Positions 24,606 to 32,900 of a stretch of 64,000 nt of DNA are shown here, one piece after another. Location of the stretch: NCBI RefSeq assembly GCF_001672975.1, contig NZ_LZKU01000256.1:1-64000 (forward strand), written 5' to 3'. The notes beneath the pieces are model-generated. The model was not told the origin of the DNA and did not search any database. It saw nothing but the letters and a program-made list of their open reading frames with translations. The translations under genes were made by a program, and so were the position numbers. This DNA is from Mycobacterium sp. 1465703.0 (lineage in GTDB: Bacteria; Actinomycetota; Actinomycetes; Mycobacteriales; Mycobacteriaceae). Within the stretch, counting starts at the first letter, position 1; each line of letters begins with the position of its first letter.

Positions 24606-24837
24606 TGGCGCCACCTCCAACTGCGAATTCCGACGTGTCGTGCCCACCGTGCCCGCCGTGGGCATGGCCGACATCTTCGCCGGTGGCAGCCCAGAGAATC
24701 GGCGGATGCGTCCACTTCTCGCCCAGCTTGTAGGACGCCGGGTGCGGTCCCTTGCGGGACCAGATCAGCACCGACAGCGCGACCACCAGCAACAGTGGTA
24801 TTCCGACGATGAACAGGTGAAGATGCATAGGACTCAC
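24592..24837 (-). CDS. ctaJ: Small single-span membrane protein, probable aa3-oxidase accessory subunit CtaJ
   Basis: 81 residues from GTG at 24837 (an ATG at 24828 is equally possible). One N-terminal membrane helix, LHLFIVGIPLLLVVALSVLIW, is followed by a cytoplasmic tail with SRKGPHPASYKLGEKWTHPP and a His/Gly-rich segment (GHAHGGHGGHD). It overlaps the DUF5130 gene by 14 bp, so the two are coupled. The pair matches Rv2468A-Rv2468c and, as I recall, the CtaJ/CtaI subunits seen in mycobacterial supercomplex structures. The symbol is from that memory. Confidence 0.65.
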   Translation of the reverse strand: MSPMHLHLFIVGIPLLLVVALSVLIWSRKGPHPASYKLGEKWTHPPILWAATGEDVGHAHGGHGGHDTSEFAVGGGASGTW

Positions 24838-24895
24838 GACGCAAACCGTATCCCACGCAGCGATCTACCGGCGCGACCGGACGCCAGATTGGTGA

Positions 24896-25543
24896 TCAGG
24901 CCGCGCCTTCACCCAGATATCGGGCCCAGGCCGGGTCCAGTTCCTTGACCGTCGACAGCAGCCGCCAATGTTGTCCGGTCGGCGGCAGCGGCGGCCGGCG
25001 CAGCGTCCAGCCCAGTTCGTTGAGCAGCTTGTCGCCCTTGCGGTGGTTGCAGGTCGAGCAGCACGCGACGCAATTCTCCCAGGAATGGTCACCGCCGCGG
25101 CTGCGCGGCACGACGTGGTCGACGGTGTCCGCCTTCGACCCGCAATAGGCGCAGCAGAACCGGTCGCGGTGCATCAGCGCGGCGCGGGTCATCGGAACGC
25201 GCGCCCGGTAGGGAACGCGGACGTAGGACCGCAGTTGGATCACCGAGGGCACCACGATCGAACTGGTCGCCGAGTGAATGACCGGGCCGGCCGGATCGTG
25301 GTGCACCACGTCGGCCTTTCCGCAGATCACCATGACGATCGCGCGCCGCATGGGCAGCGCGGTCAGCGGCTCATAGGTGGAATTGAGCAGCAGGACCCGC
25401 CGTCGGCTCCAGATGGAAGTGCTCTCGGAACGGGTGGGCGGATGGACTTCAACGCTATGCAACGACGACACGGTTGTGGGCCCGGTTGACCCTGCCGCGG
25501 CTACCGGATTGCGGTGACTGCGGCGTCTCTTGCCCTGCGCCAT
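24896..25543 (-). CDS. HNH endonuclease family protein (Rv2469c-type)
   Basis: 215 residues from the ATG at 25543 (GGAGG 5 nt upstream); the frame stays open further 5' but without a better start. The C-terminal HNH nuclease module spans about 125-175. It has two CxxC zinc knuckles (CAYCG and CSTC) around DHVVPRSRGGDHSWENCV and NHRKG, with the catalytic His in DHV. A basic N-terminus (GKRRRSHRNP) may contact nucleic acid. HNH proteins of this kind are widespread in actinobacteria at this locus, so a housekeeping rather than a mobile role is likely; the target is unknown. Confidence 0.88.
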   Translation of the reverse strand: MAQGKRRRSHRNPVAAAGSTGPTTVSSLHSVEVHPPTRSESTSIWSRRRVLLLNSTYEPLTALPMRRAIVMVICGKADVVHHDPAGPVIHSATSSIVVPSVIQLRSYVRVPYRARVPMTRAALMHRDRFCCAYCGSKADTVDHVVPRSRGGDHSWENCVACCSTCNHRKGDKLLNELGWTLRRPPLPPTGQHWRLLSTVKELDPAWARYLGEGAA

Positions 25544-25686
25544 AGATCCTCCGCGAACAGTCCACCATGATTCGCCGCCAATCGCACCCCTATTGCAGGT
25601 GAACGCCGTGTCGATCCGATGAACACCCGGCGTGAGGCCGGGCCGCCTCAGCCCGGCCCCGCGAGGATGCACCACAATGGACGGCG

Positions 25687-26082
25687 ATGGATGAGGTTGC
25701 ACAGTCCTTCTACGACGCGATCGGCGGTGCCGAGACTTTCCACGCGATCGTGTCGCGCTTTTACGCCCAGGTCCCCGAGGACGAGATACTGCGTGAGCTG
25801 TATCCGCTGGACGACCTGGAGGGCGCCGAAGAGCGCTTGCGGATGTTCCTCGAGCAGTACTGGGGCGGCCCGCGCACCTACTCCGACCGGCGCGGACACC
25901 CCCGGCTGCGGATGCGTCACGTGCCGTTCCGGATCACTCCCCTGGCGCGTGACGCGTGGCTGCGGTGCATGCACACGGCCGTCGCCTCCATCGATTCGCA
26001 GACACTCGACGACGAACACCGTCGCGCGTTGCTCGACTATCTGGAAATGGCTGCCCACTCACTCGTCAACTCGCCCCTGTGA
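25687..26082 (+). CDS. glbO: Truncated hemoglobin O (trHbO)
   Basis: Group II truncated hemoglobin, an oxygen-binding, membrane-associated protein proposed to aid respiration or detoxification. 131 residues, three more than M. tuberculosis GlbO at the N-terminus. The family residues are present: Tyr26 (B10, SRFYAQV), Tyr39 (CD1, RELYPLDDL), proximal His78 (RMRHVPF) and Trp91 (G8, RDAWLRCMH). FLEQYWGGPRTYS is the group II signature. It is followed 24 bp later by aglA on the same strand. Confidence 0.97.
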   Translation: MDEVAQSFYDAIGGAETFHAIVSRFYAQVPEDEILRELYPLDDLEGAEERLRMFLEQYWGGPRTYSDRRGHPRLRMRHVPFRITPLARDAWLRCMHTAVASIDSQTLDDEHRRALLDYLEMAAHSLVNSPL

Positions 26083-26106
26083 TACCCAGCAACTGAACGG
26101 AGCAGG

Positions 26107-27672
26107 ATGAGCCCCGGACCATGGTGGTCGAACGCGGTCTTCTACCAGGTGTATCCACGGTCGTTCGCCGACAGCAACGGCGACGGCGTGGGAGATATCG
26201 ACGGGGTGCTGGCCCAATTGGATCACCTCGAGCGGCTGGGCGTCGACGCGATCTGGCTGAATCCGGTCACCGTCTCACCCATGGCTGATCACGGCTACGA
26301 CGTGGCCGATCCCCGGGACATCGACCCGCTGTTCGGCGGGATGGCGGCCATCGAGCGGCTGATCCCGGCCGCACACCAGCGGGGCATCAAGATCACCATG
26401 GACGTGGTGCCCAACCACACCAGTTCGGCGCATCCGTGGTTTCAGGCGGCGCTGGCGGCCGGCCCGGGCACCGACGCGCGGGAGCGTTACTACTTTCGCG
26501 ACGGGCGGGGCGAGCATGGCGAGCTGCCGCCGAACAACTGGACCTCGGTGTTCGGCGGGTCGGCCTGGACGCGGGTGGTCGAACCGGACGGCAATCCCGG
26601 GCAGTGGTACCTACACCTTTTCGACACCGAGCAGCCCGACCTGAACTGGGAACACCCCGACGTCTTCGACGACTTCGAGAAGACGCTGCGCTTCTGGCTG
26701 GAGCGCGGCGTGGACGGCTTTCGCATAGACGTGGCCCACGGCATGGCCAAGCCGTCCGACCTGCCCGACGCGAAAGACGACGTCAAGGTGCTCAGCCACA
26801 GCGACGACGACCCGCGGTTCAATCACCCGACCGTGCACGACATCCATCGCGGCATCCGCAGGATCGTCGACGATTACCCCGAAGCGGTGACCATCGGCGA
26901 GGTGTGGGTGCTGGACAACCTGCTGTGGGCCCAGTATCTGCGGCCCGACGAATTGCACCTCGGGTTCAACTTCCGGCTGACCAAGATCGACTTCGACGCC
27001 GCCGAAATCCACGACGCGATCCAGAATTCGCTGGCGGCCACGGCAATCCATCAGTCCATCCCGACCTGGACGCTGTCCAACCACGACGTCGGCCGCGAGG
27101 TCACCCGGTACGGCGGCGGCGAGATCGGGCTGCGCCGGGCGAATGCGATGACGATGGTGATGCTCGCCCTGCCGGGTGCGGTGTTCATCTACAACGGCGA
27201 GGAGTTGGGCCTCCCGGACGTGCTGGACCTGCCTGACGAGGTGCTGCAGGACCCGACCTGGGAACGCTCCGGACACACCGAGCGCGGCCGGGACAAATGC
27301 CGGGTGCCGATCCCGTGGTCGGGTGAGGACCCCCCGTTCGGGTTCTCCTCCTCGGCGCAGACATGGCTGCCGATGCCGAAGGAGTGGGCGGCGCTCACCG
27401 TCGAGAAGCAGAGCGACGATCCCGATTCCACGTTGTCCTTCTTTCAGCGAGCGCTCGAATTGCGAAAGCGCCGTGTGGAATTCGACGGCGACGGCGTCGA
27501 GTGGCTGGAGGCGTCCAGCGATGCGGTGATCTTCCGGCGCCCCGGCGGGCTTATCTGCGCTCTCAACAGCGGTGCGGCCCCCCTGCCGCTGCCGGCGGGG
27601 GAACTCATCTTGGGCAGCGCACCGCTGCTCGACGGGAAGCTCCCACCGGATTCCGCGGCCTGGCTCGCGTAA
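26107..27672 (+). CDS. aglA: Alpha-glucosidase / oligo-1,6-glucosidase (GH13)
   Basis: Hydrolyses alpha-linked glucose from oligosaccharides in the cytoplasm. 521 residues. The barrel opens FYQVYPRSFADSNGDGVGD. The GH13 catalytic residues are visible: nucleophile Asp208 (DGFRIDVAHG), acid/base Glu265 (TIGEVWVLD) and Asp327 (LSNHDVGRE). DVVPNHTSSAHPWF is conserved region I. ATG at 26107 follows GGAGCAGG. It is probably cotranscribed with glbO, as in M. tuberculosis Rv2470-Rv2471. Confidence 0.95.
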   Translation: MSPGPWWSNAVFYQVYPRSFADSNGDGVGDIDGVLAQLDHLERLGVDAIWLNPVTVSPMADHGYDVADPRDIDPLFGGMAAIERLIPAAHQRGIKITMDVVPNHTSSAHPWFQAALAAGPGTDARERYYFRDGRGEHGELPPNNWTSVFGGSAWTRVVEPDGNPGQWYLHLFDTEQPDLNWEHPDVFDDFEKTLRFWLERGVDGFRIDVAHGMAKPSDLPDAKDDVKVLSHSDDDPRFNHPTVHDIHRGIRRIVDDYPEAVTIGEVWVLDNLLWAQYLRPDELHLGFNFRLTKIDFDAAEIHDAIQNSLAATAIHQSIPTWTLSNHDVGREVTRYGGGEIGLRRANAMTMVMLALPGAVFIYNGEELGLPDVLDLPDEVLQDPTWERSGHTERGRDKCRVPIPWSGEDPPFGFSSSAQTWLPMPKEWAALTVEKQSDDPDSTLSFFQRALELRKRRVEFDGDGVEWLEASSDAVIFRRPGGLICALNSGAAPLPLPAGELILGSAPLLDGKLPPDSAAWLA

Positions 27673-27717
27673 CCGGTCGGAAACACGTGGCGAGCATTTC
27701 GCCGCTCACTGCTCTAT

Positions 27718-28764
27718 ATGTTGTGCATGGCTTCCTACGAGTGGACAGTGATCGGTGCCGGGCCGGCGGGTATCGCCGCGGTGGGAAGGCTGCTGGACCA
27801 CGGGATCGCGCCGGAACGGATCGCCTGGATCGATCCGGACTTCGCCGGCGGAGACATCGGCCAAAAGTGGAGGTCGGTGTCGAGCAACACCCACGTCGGG
27901 CTCTTTCTCGAATACTTCAACGGCTCCAAGTCGTTTCGCTTCGCCGAAGCACCGCCCATGCCGCTGCGCGAAATCGATCCCCGGGAGACGTGCGCGCTGG
28001 GCCTGGTGGCCGAACCCCTGGTGTGGATCACCGAGCACCTGCGTGAGCAGGTCGACGCGATCGCCGCGACCGCAACCGCGTTGTTCCTGCACGACCGCCA
28101 GTGGCGGATCGAAATGGAACCGCGCGATGTCTCGTCGAAGAACGTGATCCTGGCCGTCGGCGCGGAACCCAAGAAACTTTGCCACCCTGACCTCGATGAG
28201 ATCGGGGTCCAGGTCGCTCTGGACCCGGAAAAGCTCGCCCAAGAGCCACTGGCCGGCAAGACGGTCGCCGTGTTCGGATCATCGCACTCGTCGATGATCG
28301 TTCTGCCGAACCTGCTTCGCCATCCCGTCAAACGAATCATCAACTTCTACCGGAGTCCGCTGAAATACGCTGTATATCTGGATAATTGGATCCTCTTTGA
28401 CGACACCGGCCTGAAGGGTCAAGCGGCCGTGTGGGCGCGGGAGAACATCGACGGGGTGCTCCCGGACCGCCTGGAGAGGTGCTGGGTCTCCAGCCCGGAC
28501 TTCGCCGCGAAACTGGCACAGTGCGACCGGGTCGTCTACACCGTCGGCTTCGAGCGCAGAACGTTGCCGGAGACACCGCAGTGGGGCCAACTGGACTACA
28601 ACCGCACCAACGGAATCCTTGCCCCGGGCCTGTTCGGGGTGGGCATCGCGTTTCCCCAGTACGCCGAAGACCCCTACGGCTACGGCCAGTTTCGGGTGGG
28701 CCTGAAGAAATTCATGGACCACCTCGACGCCGTTCTGCCGCTGTGGCTGCTCTACGGTCCCTGA
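27718..28764 (+). CDS. FAD/NAD(P)-binding oxidoreductase of unknown substrate
   Basis: 348 residues. A Rossmann FAD site is at the N-terminus (WTVIGAGPAGIAAVGRLLDH). A second, weaker dinucleotide-binding segment lies near residue 180 (GKTVAVFGSSHSSMIVLPN). The C-terminal TVGFERRTLP and GVGIAFPQYAEDPYG resemble the closing motifs of pyridine-nucleotide oxidoreductases. There is no CxxC redox-active disulfide, so it is not a thioredoxin reductase; a monooxygenase-like or quinone-type role is possible. The ATG at 27718 has no clear ribosome site; a second ATG lies at 27727. I do not recall it at this place in M. tuberculosis. It converges on the Rv2474c-like gene. Confidence 0.8.
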   Translation: MLCMASYEWTVIGAGPAGIAAVGRLLDHGIAPERIAWIDPDFAGGDIGQKWRSVSSNTHVGLFLEYFNGSKSFRFAEAPPMPLREIDPRETCALGLVAEPLVWITEHLREQVDAIAATATALFLHDRQWRIEMEPRDVSSKNVILAVGAEPKKLCHPDLDEIGVQVALDPEKLAQEPLAGKTVAVFGSSHSSMIVLPNLLRHPVKRIINFYRSPLKYAVYLDNWILFDDTGLKGQAAVWARENIDGVLPDRLERCWVSSPDFAAKLAQCDRVVYTVGFERRTLPETPQWGQLDYNRTNGILAPGLFGVGIAFPQYAEDPYGYGQFRVGLKKFMDHLDAVLPLWLLYGP

Positions 28765-28842
28765 TCTCCCGTCCGCCGACCGCATTTAACTCAGCCTGAT
28801 CCATTTGGAATCCGCAGCCCGCCGCGCTCACGGCTTCCCGGA

Positions 28843-29514
28843 TCATCCCAGCAGCAGCGCGGGGTCACCACGGCGGCGATACACCGAACCGAACCGGGCA
28901 TCCAGGCGCAACCACGTCGGCAGGATCCGCACCCGGATCAATTCGTCGGCGTCGACCGCATCGGGTGACTGCGGCAGGAAACCCATCGCGGTCAAGGCGA
29001 ACACGCAGCGCATGGGCAATCCGACCTGCACGTCGTCCGCGCTCACCTGAATGACCTCCTGGTCGAGCAGCGACACCGGCGGGCCATGAGAACTGCTGTG
29101 CTCCTTGGCAAGTTGCGCACCGCGTTGCGCCAGCTCGAGTATCACCCGGGCGGGTATGTCCTCGAGGTGGGTGAAGCCGGATTCGGGCGGCAATGCACCC
29201 CGCCACGCCGAGTCCATCGCGAAACCGGGATCGACATAACCCGAGTCATCCATAGCGGCCAGGCCGCGCGCCAGCGCGTCAGCGCCCACCGAAAGATCCC
29301 CCGGCCGCACCTCCCCGACGACGACCCTGCTGGCCAGCACGTCGAAACCCGTCGCGACCCAGGCGGTCAACAGCCCTTCGGATCGCGTCCGGAATCGGAT
29401 GATCGCGGCGTCATCGAGTCGCAGCGCCCGATCGACGAACGCGGCGAGATCCCTGCGGTGGGCGGCCCTCGAGTCGGCGGCCAGCCATAGTCCGCGGTCG
29501 GCTACCTGATCCAC
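28843..29514 (-). CDS. Conserved mycobacterial hypothetical protein (Rv2474c-type)
   Basis: 223 residues from GTG at 29514, overlapping the thioesterase gene by 13 bp. It is the last gene of a gdh-thioesterase-this unit. There is no signal peptide or membrane helix. Segments such as DRGLWLAADSRAAHRRDLAAF and FTHLEDIPARVILELAQRG suggest an alpha/beta protein, but I recognise no domain. Position and length match M. tuberculosis Rv2474c. Coupling to gdh and a thioesterase does not by itself reveal a function. Confidence 0.78.
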   Translation of the reverse strand: MDQVADRGLWLAADSRAAHRRDLAAFVDRALRLDDAAIIRFRTRSEGLLTAWVATGFDVLASRVVVGEVRPGDLSVGADALARGLAAMDDSGYVDPGFAMDSAWRGALPPESGFTHLEDIPARVILELAQRGAQLAKEHSSSHGPPVSLLDQEVIQVSADDVQVGLPMRCVFALTAMGFLPQSPDAVDADELIRVRILPTWLRLDARFGSVYRRRGDPALLLG

Positions 29515-29915
29515 CGTTGCAGATACTCCCGATGTTGTGGCGAGAGTCGCACCAGCCGCTCCTCTTCGATGTGGACGGCGGCCAATTGCGACTCGGCGAT
29601 GACGGCGGGTTTCGACTCCGGATCCGCAGCGACCGAACGGACTTCATAACCCAGCGTGAAGTCGACCGCCCGCAACCGCTTGGTCCACATCGTCACCTGC
29701 AGCGGCGAATCCACCAGCCGCAGCTGACCTTTGTAGGTCACCTTGACCTCGGCGATGAGCAACCCGATCGTCAAGATGTCGACCTCGAACGCCTCACGCA
29801 GGAACTGGACCCGCGCCTCCTCCAGGATCGTGACCATTGTGGCGTGGTTGACGTGCTGATACATGTCGATGTCCGACCAGCGCACTGGCACGGGCGCGAC
29901 GAAGCCGACGCTCAA
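29502..29915 (-). CDS. Hot-dog-fold acyl-CoA thioesterase (4-hydroxybenzoyl-CoA thioesterase-like)
   Basis: 137 residues from a TTG at 29915 whose last two bases overlap the gdh stop (TTGA), with GAGG 9 nt upstream. Longer frames lie inside gdh and are rejected. VRWSDIDMYQHVNHATMVTI is the thioesterase signature (Asp in DIDMYQHVNH). The length matches Rv2475c (about 138). It probably hydrolyses an acyl-CoA; the substrate is unknown. Tight coupling to gdh is conserved in M. tuberculosis. Confidence 0.88.
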   Translation of the reverse strand: MSVGFVAPVPVRWSDIDMYQHVNHATMVTILEEARVQFLREAFEVDILTIGLLIAEVKVTYKGQLRLVDSPLQVTMWTKRLRAVDFTLGYEVRSVAADPESKPAVIAESQLAAVHIEEERLVRLSPQHREYLQRWIR

Positions 29916-32900
29916 CTTGACGATCCTCTTCCACTGGTCCGGGTCATGCGACGGATTTGTCGGGCGGCGACGGACAGCGTCGCGAGATCCTTGTTCCCGC
30001 TTTCCTGAATCTCGATGAGTGTTCGGCGGGCCCGCTCGACCCGGGAGGCACTCAGGTGTTCCCACTCGGCGATCTTTTCTTCTCCACTTTCGTCAGGCTC
30101 CCCCACGGCGAGCACATCGAAACACAGCGACCGCAACGACGCGTAGATATCGTCACGAATCGCCAAGCGCGCCAAGGAGTGCCAACGGTCCCGGCGCGGC
30201 AGCTCGGATACCGCCGTCAGCAGCCCATCGGTGCCGAGCCGGTCCATCAGGGCGAAATACGTATCCGCCACCTCGGCGGCATCGATGTCGTTGATGTCGC
30301 CGATGTCGATGATGTCGAGCAGGCTGAAGCGGTAGAGCCCGGAGGAAACCAGGTAGGCCAGGTCTTCGGGTGCGCCCTGGGATGCGAATTCCGCGGCTTC
30401 CTTTTCGACGATGGCCTTGTCGTCACCACGCAACCACTCCGACATGCGCGGCGTCAGCGCCTTGACCTTGGCGGCGAACCGGTTGATCTCTGCTCCGACC
30501 GCCAACGGCTGCGGACGGTAGTTGAGCAGCCACCGCCCGGCGCGGTCGATCAGCCGCCGGGTATCCAGTGTGAGCCGATCCGACAGTGCGACAGGCAGAT
30601 TCGCGACGCGGATGCGCCGCCAGATCTCCCCCACGCCGAAGATGGCGTCGGTGGCGACGTAGGTGCGCACCGCGTCGACGGATCCGACGCCGACGTCTTC
30701 GACGATGCGGAACGCGTAGCTGATGCCGGCGGTATCCACCAGGTCGTTGATCAGCATGGTGGTGACGATCTCGCGACGCAGCTGGTGCGTGCGGATCTCC
30801 GGGGTGAACCGTTCCCGCAACGGTTTCGGGAAGTACATCGGCAGCCGGGATGCGAATACGTCCTGTTCGGTCAGCTCGGTCTCCAGCATCTCTTCTTTGA
30901 GCCCGAGTTTCACGTGAGCCATCAACGTGCACAGCTCCGGCGAGGTGAGCCCGATGCCGGCCTCCACACGGCGCGCGATCTCCTTCTCCGAGGGCAGCGC
31001 CTCCAGGTCGCGGTGGATGCCGCGCTCGTCCACCAGGTACTGAATCTGCCTGGCGTGCACCGGCAGCAGGCTGACCGCGTTGGCGCGGCTGGTGCCGATC
31101 AGGTCGTTCTGGTCCTCGTTGTCGGTGAGCACCAGTTGCGCGACCTCGTCGGTCATCGACTCCAGTAGTGGTTTGCGCTCGTCCGGCGTGACCTTGCCCG
31201 CGGTGACCAAGGAGTCGATCAGGATCTTGATGTTGACCTCGTGGTCCGACGAGTCCACGCCGGCCGAGTTGTCCATGGCATCGGTGTTGATCCGGCCGCC
31301 CGATAAATCGAACTCGACGCGCCCCAGCGCCGTCACTCCGAGATTGCCGCCCTCGCCGATCACCTTGGCGCGCACCGTAGAACCGTTGACCCGAACCGGG
31401 TCGTTGGCGCGGTCGCCGACGTCCGCATCAGACTCGGACTCGGCCTTGATGTAGGTGCCGATGCCGCCGTTGAACAGCAGATCCACCGGCGCCTGCAAAA
31501 TCGCTTTGACCAGGTTGGGCGGCGTCATCTCGGTGACCTCACCCTCGATGCCCAACGCCTCGCGGACCTGGGGGCTGACCGGGATCGCTTTGTGCTCACG
31601 GCTGTAGACCCCGCCGCCCTCGCTGATCAACGACGTGTCGTAGTCCTCCCAGCTGGACCGGGGCAGGTCGAACATCCGCCGGCGCTCCTCCCAGGAACGC
31701 GCCGCGTCGGGGTCGGGATCAAGGAAGACGTGGCGGTGGTCGAAGGCGGCGAGCAATCTGATGTGCTTGCTCAGCAGCATGCCGTTGCCGAAGACATCGC
31801 CGCTCATGTCGCCGATTCCCACCACGGTGAAATCCTCGGTCTGGGTGTCGACATCCATCTCGCGGAAGTGCCGTTTGACGGCCTCCCACGTGCCCCTGGC
31901 GGTGATGCCCATGGCCTTGTGGTCGTAGCCGACCGAGCCGCCGGACGCGAACGCGTCGCCCAACCAGAATCCGTAGGACTTCGCCACGTCGTTGGCGATG
32001 TCGGAGAAGGTGGCGGTGCCCTTGTCCGCGGCCACCACCAGATACGCGTCATCGCCATCGCGCCGAATGACTTCCGGTGGCGCACTGACCTTTCCGGTCG
32101 CATGGTCGACGTTGTCGGTGACGTCGAGCAGGCCGGAGATGAACAACTTATAGCAGGCGACGCCCTCGGCGCGGCTGGCGTCGCGGTCGGCGGCGGCATC
32201 GCCGGTGGGCAGCGGTGGCCGCTTGAGGACGAATCCGCCTTTGGCGCCGACCGGCACGATGACGGCGTTCTTGACCGCCTGCGCCTTGACCAGGCCGAGG
32301 ATTTCGGTGCGGAAGTCGTCTCGGCGATCCGACCAGCGCAGCCCACCGCGGGCCACCGGGCCGAACCGCAGGTGCACGCCTTCCACCCGCGGCGAGTAGA
32401 CGAAGATCTCGTACTTGGGTCGCGGCAGTGGCAGCTCGTCGACCAACTGGGCGTCCAACTTGATCGCCAACACATTGCGTGCCCGCGCCGAACCCTCGTG
32501 TGTGACAAAGTAATTGGTCCGCAAGGTGGCCTGTACCAGCGAGGCGAAGGCACGCAGAATGCGGTCTGTGTCCAGGCTCACCAGCGCGTCGATGTCGGCT
32601 GCGACCGCCGCGGCCGCCGCCTGCGCGTCGCGACTCGTCGATGACTTCGACCGCGGGCCGAACAGCGCCTCAAACAGCGCCACCAGCGATCGCGCGGTGG
32701 AGGGATGCTCGTTGAGGACCGACTCGATATAGGACTGGCTGTACGGAAAGTTCGCCTGCCGCAAGTATTTTGCGTAGGCCCGCAACAGCACGACCTGCTG
32801 CCACTGAAGGCCGGCGCGCATCACCAGCTCGTTGAACCGGTCGATCTCGAGGCGACCCTGCCAGATGGCGGTGACCGCGTCGGCGAAGCGCTCGGCCATC

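Noticed and set aside
24896..25543. HNH protein as part of a mobile group II intron or homing element
   Set aside because: No intron or intein features surround it; a homologue at the same locus in M. tuberculosis points to a resident gene.
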